DNA of 33,253 bases, from the NCBI GenBank assembly GCA_938008535.1, contig CALLKF010000163.1:1-33253 (forward strand), written 5' to 3'. Of this stretch, positions 1 to 7,723 are shown piece by piece. Each line of letters opens with the position of its first letter. Position 1 is the first letter of the stretch. The notes under the pieces were generated by a model. It did no database searches and was not told where the DNA came from. It saw only the letters and a list, made by a program, of their open reading frames with translations. Made by a program: the position numbers and the translations under genes. Source of the DNA: an uncultured Saprospirales bacterium (GTDB taxonomy: Bacteria > Bacteroidota > Bacteroidia > Chitinophagales > JADIYW01).

Positions 1-3
1 ATC

Positions 4-456
4 TCAATAGGAAACACCTTTTTCTGCCTGACCCATACGGCCAAAAATTTGAGAAATACTAAGCAAAACGTTTGCGTGTTCAACAATATTATCTGTTTCT
101 TCAGATATAGATAATACCTTAAAACTGTAATCTAATGCAGTTTGGTATTCTGCTTTTATAAAATAATATTTCGACCATATTTTATTGATGGTTAAAATTT
201 CGCTGCTCTTACAATTTGTTGCATTATAATATTTCTCGGATTTCTTTAAATAGAATTCAACAGAATCAAATTTATATTGATCCAAAAAACCTGAAGCAAT
301 CAATTCAAAACCCTTTGCTTTGCATGCCAAAATTTTAGATTGTATTAATTTCAGGCTATTTTCAGAGTAATTCGATATAGTACAGTTACAATTATTTTGT
401 GCATTGCATTTCAAACAAACAATTAGAAATATAAACACCAATAACTTGACTCTCAT
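4..456 (-). CDS. Secreted TPR-like protein, short or truncated
   Basis: This 150-residue product begins with a hydrophobic signal peptide (about residues 2-19, ending CNAQ). The rest is helical, and two stretches look like tetratricopeptide repeats: around residues 60-80 (DSVEFYLKKSEKYY) and around 100-145 (AEYQTALDYSFKVLSI, then HANVLLSISQIFGRMGQAEKG). Bacteroidota proteins with this N-terminus are often much longer, with a TPR array followed by a transmembrane segment and a histidine kinase or LuxR-type output domain. Here a TGA at positions 4-6 stops translation in the middle of a TPR helix pair. The gene is therefore probably a remnant, or is broken by a frameshift or nonsense change, with the rest lying left of the window. 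The function is unknown. Confidence 0.55.
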   Translation of the reverse strand: MRVKLLVFIFLIVCLKCNAQNNCNCTISNYSENSLKLIQSKILACKAKGFELIASGFLDQYKFDSVEFYLKKSEKYYNATNCKSSEILTINKIWSKYYFIKAEYQTALDYSFKVLSISEETDNIVEHANVLLSISQIFGRMGQAEKGVSY

Positions 457-607
457 TTGTGTGTTTCGTTTATCAGGTATCTACAATTATAATCATTATA
501 TTTTACTTTTGATAGTAGTAGTGCCTAAATATTAAAAAGCACAAATAAAGTTTATAGTTATGAGTTGGATTACCAATGCAACAGGCTAAATATTAAAAAC
601 AACTGGA

Positions 608-1144
608 TTATTTTTTACCGTATTTTTTAGCAAAGTTTTCATAATTTATTTTGTTGTCAAATGTTACAATAAATGGCTTAATCAAATTGATTGGATCTCC
701 ATATGTTTCATATCCAATTTTATCTTTAAAAATTAGCGAAATTCTCATAGTTACACTATCCATTTTAGTTTCATACAGAAACTCTAAAAAATCACGTGAT
801 CCTCTGATATTAAATATTTTTTGTACTTGCCCTTCTTGATGAAGTGTATAAAAGGTATTTACTTCTTCTAAAAAAGTTTCAATAGAATTAGCACCATTTC
901 TTGTAAAATAAAACATTGGATAATAAGTTCCGTTGGTTTGTAACTTGGCTATTTCGAGCGTAACTTGTCCAAGACCATAATCTTTGAGTACTTTTGGTTT
1001 ATCAAAGCCTATTTCAAATTTTTTAATCTCATCTGCCTTAACAATGGCGTTTTCTGCTATAAGATTATCATTTATCTTAACCAGTATTTGTGCATTGATT
1101 GTATTTGCTAATACTAAAGCAAATACTAAAATTAATCCTTTCAT
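608..1144 (-). CDS. Secreted hypothetical protein
   Basis: I do not recognise this 178-residue protein. It has a clear signal peptide (residues 1-18, MKGLILVFALVLANTINAQ region, with cleavage expected after NAQ). The mature part is a mixed, probably beta-rich domain with no cysteines and no visible catalytic motif. Its lysine-rich C-terminus ends KKYGKK. It is likely periplasmic or outer-membrane associated. A promoter-like pair lies just upstream (positions 1180-1212), so it is probably transcribed on its own although it follows the propeller lipoprotein gene on the same strand. Base composition matches its neighbours. Confidence 0.7.
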   Translation of the reverse strand: MKGLILVFALVLANTINAQILVKINDNLIAENAIVKADEIKKFEIGFDKPKVLKDYGLGQVTLEIAKLQTNGTYYPMFYFTRNGANSIETFLEEVNTFYTLHQEGQVQKIFNIRGSRDFLEFLYETKMDSVTMRISLIFKDKIGYETYGDPINLIKPFIVTFDNKINYENFAKKYGKK

Positions 1145-1179
1145 ATTTATTTATTTTATTGTTTATTAATTATACCGTT

Positions 1180-1212
1180 CAAAAGTAAGTGTTATCAGAT
1201 TTTATTATTCAA
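1180..1212 (-). promoter_or_regulatory. Bacteroidota-type promoter for the 178-aa secreted protein
   Basis: On the minus strand a TTG (1210-1212) is followed after 22 bases by TACTTTTG (1180-1187). This matches the Bacteroidota -7 consensus TAnnTTTG, with a slightly long spacer. The predicted transcript start is near 1173, leaving a leader of about 30 bases before the ATG at 1144. The -33 element lies just past the stop codon of the upstream lipoprotein gene. Confidence 0.4.
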
Positions 1213-2223
1213 TTATTTAACAGCAATACCTTCTGCAGTACTTCTCTTAGTTCCTAATTCTGTTGGTATTCCATTTTTCCATAACATAGCGTAATGAAAA
1301 ATACCAGTCGTATCATTTTGATCACCAGCAACATACACATCATTGCCTTTTATAGCGATACCCTTTGCATATGCGGATCTAATTCCATCTGATAATGACG
1401 TTGGAATTCCGTTTTTCCAAACTTTAGCAATTGCTTTTCCTGCTGAAATTTCAGTACCTGCAATATATACATCAGTAGCTGTTACTGCAATTGCATTTCC
1501 TCTTGTAAAACTTGTTCCATCTGTAATATCTGTTGATATTCCATTTTTCCAAAGCCTAATTTTTGAAAGTGCTGTTTGACTATTCCCTAATACATACACA
1601 TCATTGCTAATTAATGCAACTGCATTAGCTTTGAAGTCTGTTGCATTATTTAATGAAATTACAATTCCATTTTTCCATAATCTTGCTTCATTTCCTTCGT
1701 AACCACATATATATACATCATTATTTAAAACAGCAATACCTTGAGCTGCTGCTCCATTATTGCCATTTGTAAGTAATGTGATGTTATTATTTTTAAAATA
1801 TACTGCGTAATGTTTCATCAAAGATGGATTATACATGTGTCCTGCTACGTGTACATCTGTGCCTGATACAGCAATTGAAATTCCTTCCATCGGCTCGCCA
1901 TCACCAAAAGAATACAACTCTGTTCCATTTTTCCATACTTTGCACAATCTTATTGAGCCGTTTTCGTATCCTGTTGAATATACATCATTACCGGAAACCG
2001 CAACGGAAAGTGCAAATGTATTGTTTGTGTAATTGGATTGTCTTACAGGCACTCCATTATTCCACACAGTTGGAATATCTCTATAAGATAAGCTTGTATC
2101 TGCGTCATAGCCAGAAACATATACATCTGCAGGAATCTCCGTTTTTGGAGTATTTTCATTCTTCTTACAAGCAGTAAAGAAAAAAGAAATGCTGATTACA
2201 GCAAATAGAATTAATTTTTGCAT
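1213..2223 (-). CDS. Lipoprotein with seven propeller-like repeats
   Basis: This 336-residue lipoprotein has a signal peptide ending in a lipobox (FFFTAC, Cys19) followed by KKNE. The mature part consists of seven repeats of about 40-48 residues. Each pairs a strand of the type DVYVAG (VYVSG, VYSTG, VHVAG, VYICG, VYVLG, VYIAG, VYVAG) with a following strand of the type LWKNGIPT. Seven such units strongly suggest a seven-bladed beta-propeller related to Kelch or BNR-like folds. It is probably anchored in the outer membrane or periplasm and may bind protein or glycan. No catalytic residues are apparent. The repeats also show at DNA level as recurring minus-strand copies of a tract encoding WKNGI. 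The exact propeller family and ligand cannot be named. Confidence 0.75.
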   Translation of the reverse strand: MQKLILFAVISISFFFTACKKNENTPKTEIPADVYVSGYDADTSLSYRDIPTVWNNGVPVRQSNYTNNTFALSVAVSGNDVYSTGYENGSIRLCKVWKNGTELYSFGDGEPMEGISIAVSGTDVHVAGHMYNPSLMKHYAVYFKNNNITLLTNGNNGAAAQGIAVLNNDVYICGYEGNEARLWKNGIVISLNNATDFKANAVALISNDVYVLGNSQTALSKIRLWKNGISTDITDGTSFTRGNAIAVTATDVYIAGTEISAGKAIAKVWKNGIPTSLSDGIRSAYAKGIAIKGNDVYVAGDQNDTTGIFHYAMLWKNGIPTELGTKRSTAEGIAVK

Positions 2224-2543
2224 AATTTGAGTTTAATTTGAGTTTATTTAGTTTATCAAATGCAAAATAGACAGACCATAATAACATTCCTTGAAAGATT
2301 CATAAGTGTTCAATTCAATTTTGCAGATGTAGCAATGTATTATCTATGTGTTTAATGAATAGCGTTTTTTAATAACCATCAATTAAGAGTAACATAGTAT
2401 AAATCAAATAATGAACCGACATTGTAATAAAAACGATTGTAAAATCAATACATACATTTAGAAATCTTTTTGATACAGTAGTATATTGATATAAGTATTA
2501 AATTCTTTATGGATTTTCTTTGTTTAAGAAAATTTAAAACATA
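2224..2543. other. Divergent intergenic region, no gene
   Basis: These 320 AT-rich bases separate the divergent genes ending at 2223 and beginning at 2544. No ORF, RNA gene or strong hairpin is seen. Next to the lipoprotein start there is a short tandem duplication of AATTTGAGTTT (2224-2246 region). Both upstream regions must contain promoters, but neither has a clean TAnnTTTG box; the best minus-strand candidate near 2262-2268 is one base short of the consensus. Confidence 0.5.
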
Positions 2544-3770
2544 ATGAAGAAAACAATTTTTATTCTTGGACTATTTACTACTATTACTTCTAATGCACAA
2601 TTTAATAGTGTAAAAAAGATAGTACCTACAAAAAATATTGAGAAAACTGTTGACGAAAAGCCTAAAACAGTTGCTACCAATAAAACTACAACTCAGGCAG
2701 AAAATCCAAGTTCTGGATATAATGGAAAAGCAAAAGTTTTTGTAGATAAATTTTGGATTTTAGTTGAAGATCTAAAGAAATCAAATGCCGGAAATAGCGA
2801 AGGTAAAGTTCCTTCTTATAAAATAATATTGGATAAAGCAAAAGTACAATTAAAGTATGTTAAAGAAAAAGATCCATCTTACGATGTAACCGCAATGGAG
2901 CAGGTTTTAAAACCTTATGAAGAAGGATTAACAACTTATTTTCAAGAAAAGAAAGATGCTGTTCAGTCACAATTAAACAATAACGATAAAAACGGCGATG
3001 GTGTTGCAGGTTTATTTATGGGTTCTTCCACTACTGAAATAGTTGGAACTGGTGATACAGAAGCAGATGTAGCCAAACACAAAGAGCAAATAAAAGCATA
3101 CAATGAAAAAGTAGAGAAAGTTATTGCTTCTTCACCTTCAAACATAGCATCCATTGAATATTATATCAAAAATTCTGTTAAGTCTGACAAAGAACGAATA
3201 ATAAAAACAGAACTCGAAATTAATAAAGCAAAAGGCATTGGTACTTTGTTTAATTACCGTGAATTAATAGGAATCGAAGCATATTGGAATGCAGCAAAAA
3301 GAATTTTAACAAATGTTCCTGAAGCAGCAGAAGTACAACAATTGGCTGCTGCTGCACTACAAAGAGTAGGAACAGAAGAACAAGTGAGAGCAAAAATTGA
3401 AGCAAAGCGTTTGGAGCTTATAAAAAATAAAAAAATGCCTGTTGCTGTAAAAAAAGATGCAAATATAGAGCAAAAGTTTAAAACAGATTTTAGTAAAATA
3501 CTAGCAAATTCACCAAAATACAATGATGAGACAATTATTAAAATAAATATTATTGATAATGACTGGACTACTGTAAGAAATCAATATACAGGAATAATTG
3601 TTGGACGAGCCATCTCTGCTGCTATTGCTACAAAAAAAGCAGATGGACGCTATTTTGTCTATGATTTTGTCAATTATCTGGAGGAATATAATGGAAGCAC
3701 TTATGTAAATGGCAAATGTGATCATGGCTATAAATGGCCTCAAGAAATTTTATTGGAGAACATAAAATAA
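2544..3770 (+). CDS. Secreted hypothetical protein, lysine-rich and helical
   Basis: This 408-residue protein has a signal peptide (residues 1-18, ending SNAQ) and a Lys/Thr-rich low-complexity linker to about residue 60. A long, mainly helical region follows (about 60-300) with many Lys and Glu residues and an Ala-rich stretch (AAAALQRVG). A C-terminal domain of about 100 residues holds NDWTTVRNQYTG, GRAISAAIATK and a terminal HGYKWPQEIL. I do not recognise the family. It lies 27 bases upstream of an OB-fold-like lipoprotein gene on the same strand, so the two may be co-transcribed and act together in the envelope. No enzyme motif is visible. Composition is typical of the window. Confidence 0.7.
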   Translation: MKKTIFILGLFTTITSNAQFNSVKKIVPTKNIEKTVDEKPKTVATNKTTTQAENPSSGYNGKAKVFVDKFWILVEDLKKSNAGNSEGKVPSYKIILDKAKVQLKYVKEKDPSYDVTAMEQVLKPYEEGLTTYFQEKKDAVQSQLNNNDKNGDGVAGLFMGSSTTEIVGTGDTEADVAKHKEQIKAYNEKVEKVIASSPSNIASIEYYIKNSVKSDKERIIKTELEINKAKGIGTLFNYRELIGIEAYWNAAKRILTNVPEAAEVQQLAAAALQRVGTEEQVRAKIEAKRLELIKNKKMPVAVKKDANIEQKFKTDFSKILANSPKYNDETIIKINIIDNDWTTVRNQYTGIIVGRAISAAIATKKADGRYFVYDFVNYLEEYNGSTYVNGKCDHGYKWPQEILLENIK

Positions 3771-3797
3771 TTATTGAATATTTTTAAATAAAACAGC

Positions 3798-4202
3798 ATG
3801 AAAAAATTAATTCAAATTGTAATGATTTCGCTATCTATTCTTTTGATTAATGGTTGTAACCTAAAAAATGAAACTCAAAATGATAATTCTTCAGAAAAAA
3901 ACGCAATGACAGTAAATGAAGCTAAATCATTTTTGGATGCAGATGAAGCTAATAATGGTAAAGATGTAACAGTTACTGCTTATAGTTGGGGTTATAATAA
4001 CCGTGTCGGTGGTGAAATACAACTAAACCTTGGTGATGAAATTTTAAAAGGTGATCAACAGGCAAATTTCTCTTGTATTTTTAAAAAGGAAGATGCTGAT
4101 AAAATTAAAGCTATTGAAAAAGATGCAAAAGTAATTATAAGCGGAAAAATATCTAAAGGTGACGGTGGAATTGAATTGAATAATTGCAGAATCATTCAAT
4201 AA
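3798..4202 (+). CDS. Lipoprotein with tRNA_anti-like OB fold
   Basis: This 134-residue lipoprotein has a signal peptide with lipobox LINGC (Cys20). The mature domain contains DADEANNGKDVTVTAYSWG, a stretch with CIFKKEDADKI, and then DAKVIISGKISKG ending in ELNNCRII. This pattern resembles the tRNA_anti-like OB-fold lipoproteins that are common in Bacteroidota: a 'mutual placement' strand, a hydrophobic GKIS strand and a final strand with a conserved Asn-Cys. Two cysteines in the mature part (FSCIF and NNCRI) could form a disulfide. The role is unknown, and 'OB fold' does not establish nucleic-acid binding for a secreted protein. It follows the 408-aa gene at 27 bases and is followed by a strong terminator at 4315-4350. 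Confidence 0.7.
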   Translation: MKKLIQIVMISLSILLINGCNLKNETQNDNSSEKNAMTVNEAKSFLDADEANNGKDVTVTAYSWGYNNRVGGEIQLNLGDEILKGDQQANFSCIFKKEDADKIKAIEKDAKVIISGKISKGDGGIELNNCRIIQ

Positions 4203-4314
4203 TATTTTAATCGACAAACTGAAAACTAATTAAATTACAAGTTTAATCTAAAAGGAATTTTACAATTGCATAAAATAAATGAATTCTAATTTTCTTTTTC
4301 ATAATTAAATATAC

Positions 4315-4350
4315 AAAAAATGCCGTCTCGGTTAAACAAGACGGCATTTT
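4315..4350. terminator. Bidirectional intrinsic terminator
   Basis: An 8-bp stem (TGCCGTCT at 4321-4328, AGACGGCA at 4339-4346) with a 10-base loop is flanked by A6 on the left and T4 on the right. It extends by A-T pairs and can stop both the plus-strand lipoprotein transcript and the minus-strand ahcY transcript. Confidence 0.85.
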
Positions 4351-4357
4351 ATCAAAT

Positions 4358-4391
4358 TACTAAGTACTAAATACTCAGTACTATCTACTAG
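4358..4391. repeat. Degenerate 7-bp tandem repeat at the ahcY stop
   Basis: Four to five consecutive 7-base units of the type TACTAAG (TACTAAG, TACTAAA, TACTCAG, TACTATC, TACTAGT) run from the bidirectional terminator into the stop codon of ahcY. A similar 7-base periodicity lies beside the pth stop codon near 14067-14094. The function is unknown. Confidence 0.5.
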
Positions 4392-5719
4392 TATCTGTAG
4401 TATTCTGGTTTGTAAGGACCAGCAACAGGTATTTTTAAGTATTCGCTTTGTGCTGTTGTTAATTCATCTAACACTACACCAATTTTTGCTAAGTGTAAAC
4501 GAGCAACTTTTTCATCTAAATGTTTTGGCAACATATAAACTTTATTTTCGTAGCTAGCAGAGTTTGCCCATAATTCTAATTGTGCAATTACTTGATTAGA
4601 GAATGAGTTAGACATTACAAATGACGGATGACCAGTTGCGCAACCTAAGTTTACTAAACGTCCTTCTGCCAATAAAATAATATCTTTTCCTTCAATAGTA
4701 TATAAATCTACTTGTGGTTTGATCGTATTTTTTGTGTGACCGTAGTTTGTGTTTAACCAAGCAACATCAATTTCAATATCGAAGTGACCGATGTTAGCAA
4801 CAATTGCTTTGTCTTTCATTAATTTAAAGTGTTCACCTGTGATGATATCACGGCAACCAGTTGTAGTAACGATGATATCTGCTTCTTTAACAGCATCAAC
4901 CATTTTTTTCACTTCAAAACCTTCCATTGCCGCTTGTAATGCGCAAATTGGATCGATTTCTGTAATAATTACACGCGCACCAGCACCACGTAATGATTCT
5001 GCAGAACCTTTACCAACATCACCAAAACCTGCAACAACCGCAACTTTACCTGCAATCATTACATCTGTAGCACGACGAATCGCATCTACACAGCTTTCGC
5101 GGCAACCGTATTTGTTATCGAATTTAGATTTAGTAACTGAATCGTTGATATTGATTGCAGGAATCAATAATGTTCCGTTTTCCATTCTTTCGTACAAACG
5201 GTGAACACCAGTGGTAGTTTCTTCAGATAAACCTCTGATACCTTTTGCTAATTCTGGATAGTGATCAAACACTAAGTTTGTTAAGTCACCACCATCATCT
5301 AAGATCATGTTCAATGGTCTTTCCGGAGAACCGAAGAATAATGTTTGCTCGATGCACCAGTTAAATTCTTCTTCTGTCATGCCTTTCCAAGCAAACACAG
5401 GAATACCAGCAGCAGCAATTGCAGCAGCAGCGTGATCTTGTGTAGAGAAAATGTTGCAAGAAGACCAGGTAACTTCTGCACCTAATGCTACTAATGTTTC
5501 GATTAAAACAGCCGTTTGAATCGTCATGTGTAAGCAACCTGCGATACGAGCGCCTTTTAATGGTTGAGATGGACCAAATTCTTCGCGCAATGACATTAAA
5601 CCTGGCATTTCAGCCTCTGCAAGCATGATTTCTTTTCTTCCGAATTCTGCTAATGAAATGTCTTTAACTTTGTATTTCAAGCTAAAGTCAATTTGTGATG
5701 ATGTTGTTGTATTTGACAT
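4388..5719 (-). CDS. ahcY: Adenosylhomocysteinase
   Basis: The NAD-dependent enzyme hydrolyses S-adenosylhomocysteine to adenosine and homocysteine. It relieves product inhibition of SAM-dependent methyltransferases and feeds the methionine cycle in the cytoplasm. From MSNTTTS the protein has 443 residues, the usual length. Visible signatures are the N-terminal substrate-domain segments GARIAGCLHMTIQTAVLIE and NIFSTQDHAAAAIA, the NAD-binding Rossmann motif VAGFGDVGKGSAESLRGAG, the NIGHFDIEIDV segment and the C-terminal PYKPEYYRY. An upstream in-frame ATG at 5740 would add MHHKIIK. I reject it because a -7 element at 5738-5745 would put the transcript start downstream of that ATG, and because the family starts near MSNTTT. 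metK, the other SAM-cycle gene, lies 5 kb away and is not in an operon with it. Confidence 0.97.
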   Translation of the reverse strand: MSNTTTSSQIDFSLKYKVKDISLAEFGRKEIMLAEAEMPGLMSLREEFGPSQPLKGARIAGCLHMTIQTAVLIETLVALGAEVTWSSCNIFSTQDHAAAAIAAAGIPVFAWKGMTEEEFNWCIEQTLFFGSPERPLNMILDDGGDLTNLVFDHYPELAKGIRGLSEETTTGVHRLYERMENGTLLIPAININDSVTKSKFDNKYGCRESCVDAIRRATDVMIAGKVAVVAGFGDVGKGSAESLRGAGARVIITEIDPICALQAAMEGFEVKKMVDAVKEADIIVTTTGCRDIITGEHFKLMKDKAIVANIGHFDIEIDVAWLNTNYGHTKNTIKPQVDLYTIEGKDIILLAEGRLVNLGCATGHPSFVMSNSFSNQVIAQLELWANSASYENKVYMLPKHLDEKVARLHLAKIGVVLDELTTAQSEYLKIPVAGPYKPEYYRY

Positions 5720-5737
5720 TTTTATTATTTTATGATG

Positions 5738-5745
5738 CAAAATTA
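5738..5745 (-). promoter_or_regulatory. -7 promoter element of ahcY
   Basis: TAATTTTG on the minus strand matches the Bacteroidota -7 consensus TAnnTTTG. No good TTG is found at the -33 distance. The transcript would start near 5731, giving a leader of about 12 bases before the ATG at 5719. It helps decide the ahcY start. Confidence 0.4.
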
Positions 5746-5796
5746 CATCAACGTATTTGATTAAAAGTTGTCTTATGGCAAGAAATTAATTCACAA

Positions 5797-5869
5797 ATTC
5801 GTTAATTAGCGAATGTATAAAAAATAACAAAACGTTGTATAAAAGAAAAACATTCGCTAATTAACGAAT
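5797..5869. repeat. Perfect 19-bp inverted repeat upstream of ahcY
   Basis: The arms are 5797-5815 and 5851-5869, exact reverse complements of 19 bases separated by 35 AT-rich bases. Each arm is itself nearly palindromic (ATTCG-TTAATTAG-CGAAT, one mismatch). Each could therefore be a dimeric operator, and together they could form a cruciform or hairpin. The element lies between the 3' end of the Crp-like gene and the ahcY promoter. No U-tract follows, so it is a poor intrinsic terminator; a regulator-binding pair is the better reading. Confidence 0.7.
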
Positions 5870-5884
5870 CATCACATTCGCAAA

Positions 5885-6451
5885 TTATCTAATATTCTTC
5901 TTAATTCTACTCAATGAAGTTGGTGTAACACCTATAAAGGAAGCAAGGTATTTTTGTGGAATGGTTTGCAGCAGTTCTGGTTTATTTAATAAATCTAAGT
6001 AGCGTTGTTCTGCTGTGTCGCGCTGTAAAGCGGTGAAACGTTGTAATAAATGTAAGATCACATCTTCCCAAAATTTGCGCATCATCTCCTGCATTTTTGG
6101 ATGCGTTTCGTAGAGTTTATTAAGTTCGGTTTTGGGTAAATACAGAATTTCAGTTTCTTCAATAGCTTGCAAAAAATAATTGCTTGGTGTCTCACTAATG
6201 AAACTATAAATTTCAATGGCTGATGAATGTTTGAGTGCAAACCAAACTGAAACTTCTACATCTTCTTGTATATAATACAAGCGCAAACAGCCATTTTGCA
6301 CAAAAATTAAATCTTTGCAGGTTTCTCCTTCCATTAAAACCAGCTCATTCTTTTTTATCTTTTTAGATTTAAATTTTGACACAATATCGTTCAACACTTC
6401 TACTGGAAGTTTCACATATTCGTTGATGAATTTATTGAGTTCGGCTGACAT
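5885..6451 (-). CDS. Crp/Fnr-family transcriptional regulator
   Basis: This 188-residue protein has an N-terminal cyclic-nucleotide-binding-like beta-barrel (about 25-120, containing KKNELVLMEGETCKDLIFVQNG) and a dimerisation helix. The C-terminal part is a short helix-turn-helix (about 165-188, QKYLASFIGVTPTSLSRIKK). This compact form is very common in Bacteroidota and is annotated as Crp/Fnr family although ligand binding is usually unproven. The canonical cAMP-binding RxS motif is not visible, so a cAMP response should not be assumed. The gene is divergent from a second Crp-like gene starting at 6745. Its 3' end abuts the inverted repeat in front of ahcY. Its targets are unknown. Confidence 0.85.
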   Translation of the reverse strand: MSAELNKFINEYVKLPVEVLNDIVSKFKSKKIKKNELVLMEGETCKDLIFVQNGCLRLYYIQEDVEVSVWFALKHSSAIEIYSFISETPSNYFLQAIEETEILYLPKTELNKLYETHPKMQEMMRKFWEDVILHLLQRFTALQRDTAEQRYLDLLNKPELLQTIPQKYLASFIGVTPTSLSRIKKNIR

Positions 6452-6702
6452 ATTTACTATGACATAAACATAGTTAAAAAAATGGATGTTTAAAATTGAT
6501 TTTTATAATTATTTAAAGATTTTTGTGATAGATGATAGATGCTAACAACCATTCTTTAAGAAAAAATACCCATAGGATTTAGTACAAATTTTACAATATC
6601 ATTTTCAAAAAACTAAAGAAACTAATGCTAGTATTAATTGGAGAAAAAATTAACTATAGAGAAACGTATAATAGTGCTAAATTCGTTTTTTTAAAGCAAG
6701 TA

Positions 6703-6710
6703 TAGTTTTG
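6703..6710 (+). promoter_or_regulatory. Possible -7 element of the second Crp-like gene
   Basis: TAGTTTTG matches TAnnTTTG, 34 bases before the ATG at 6745. At the expected -33 distance there is TTC rather than TTG, so support is partial. Confidence 0.3.
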
Positions 6711-6744
6711 TACAAGTTGTATTAATTTATCATATTTAAAGACT

Positions 6745-7374
6745 ATGACAAATAAAATGAATTTCACTTCCGTATTTGAATCGGAATTGGTAAAAGAAAT
6801 ATTTCAGTTTGGTATCATAAAGCATTTCAAAGAAGGTGATGTTATTATGGACTATGGTCAGTATGTACGCATGATGCCAATTATTTCAAAAGGAACAGTA
6901 AAGGTTTTCAGAATGGATGATACAGGTAAAGAATTATTACTGTACTATCTCACTAATAATGAAAGTTGCTCTATGGCTTATAGCTGTTGCTTAGAAGCGA
7001 AGAAAAGCGAAGTGAGAGCCATTGCAGAAGACGATGTGGAACTAATTGCCATACCACACTTGAAATTAGAAGAATGGTTATGTAAATATCCTAGCTGGAA
7101 AAACTACATTATGCATAGTTTTAACGAACGATTTATAGAGTTACTTAAAACCATTGATGCAATTGCATTTGAAAAACTAGATGAACGATTAATCAATTAC
7201 CTCAAAAGAAAATCTGAAGTTTTTGGCAAATCTGCATTACAACTTTCACATAATCAAATTGCAGAAGAAATGGGTACTAGCCGTGTGGTGATTTCACGAT
7301 TATTGAAACGACTAGAAAACGATCAAAAGATTTTACTTTACAGAAATGAAATTAAATTACTCAAAGCACTTTAA
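6745..7374 (+). CDS. Crp/Fnr-family regulator with full winged HTH
   Basis: This 209-residue protein has an effector barrel (about 15-120; KEGDVIMDYGQYVRMMPIIS and GKELLLYYLTNNESC), a long dimer helix and a complete winged helix-turn-helix (about 165-205). The recognition segment is SHNQIAEEMGTSRVVISRLL followed by a wing ending IKLL. The barrel has the pattern of Bacteroidota Crp/Fnr proteins of unknown ligand. Cysteines occur at NNESCSMAYSCCLE, but not in the four-Cys arrangement of an FNR iron-sulfur site. It is divergent from the 188-residue Crp-like gene with 293 bases between them, where both promoters must lie. The regulon cannot be deduced here; nothing obvious is co-transcribed downstream. 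Confidence 0.85.
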   Translation: MTNKMNFTSVFESELVKEIFQFGIIKHFKEGDVIMDYGQYVRMMPIISKGTVKVFRMDDTGKELLLYYLTNNESCSMAYSCCLEAKKSEVRAIAEDDVELIAIPHLKLEEWLCKYPSWKNYIMHSFNERFIELLKTIDAIAFEKLDERLINYLKRKSEVFGKSALQLSHNQIAEEMGTSRVVISRLLKRLENDQKILLYRNEIKLLKAL

Positions 7375-7538
7375 ATAATTAGGGTTTTGTGATACAGTCT
7401 CGAAACATCATTAAAAGAATTTAGATTTAATATGATTGTTTCAGAAGTCTAGAATGAAAAAATACAAAGATCACACAAACTCTAAATAAAAAAATGGAGC
7501 TTAATTTGTTGGCTTACAACGCATTAAACTCCATTTTG

Positions 7539-7623
7539 CAGAGAGAGAGGGATTCGAACCCCCGGACCTGTAACAGTCAACGGTTTTCAAGACCGCCGCA
7601 TTCAACCGCTCTGCCATCTCTCT
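7539..7623 (-). tRNA. tRNA-Ser (UGA anticodon)
   Basis: The 85-nt cloverleaf has an acceptor stem of AGAGAGA (7617-7623) pairing with TCTCTCT (7540-7546), discriminator G at 7539, a D arm with AGCGGTTGAAT, an anticodon loop CTTGAAA giving anticodon TGA, a long class-II variable arm (GACTGTTACAGGTC) and the T arm GGGGG-TTCGAAT-CCCTC. The long variable arm and anticodon identify serine, reading UCA and related codons. The CCA end is not encoded. Confidence 0.96.
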
Positions 7624-7666
7624 AATTGGAGTGCAAATATAATCAATCAAATTTGAAATCAAAATA

Positions 7667-7703
7667 AAATAAAAAAAAACAGAGCACAAAATGTGCTCTG
7701 TTT
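7667..7703 (-). terminator. Intrinsic terminator of the 949-aa T9SS cargo gene
   Basis: An 11-bp stem (GTGCTCTGTTT at 7693-7703 with its complement at 7677-7687) and a 5-base loop are followed, in the minus-strand transcript, by a U tract of about ten bases. It lies 20 bases after the stop codon of the gene at 7724-10573. Confidence 0.9.
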
Positions 7704-7723
7704 AAAATTAATTTTCTAGAAAA

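Noticed and set aside
2407..2418. 12-base match ATAATGAACCGA between about 2408 and 20871
   Set aside because: Matches of this length are expected by chance in an AT-rich window of 33 kb.
5720..5740. Seven-residue N-terminal extension of ahcY (MHHKIIK)
   Set aside because: The -7 promoter element covers it, and the family begins at the internal Met.
7501..7689. 62-codon minus-strand frame
   Set aside because: It runs across the tRNA-Ser gene and is a chance frame.
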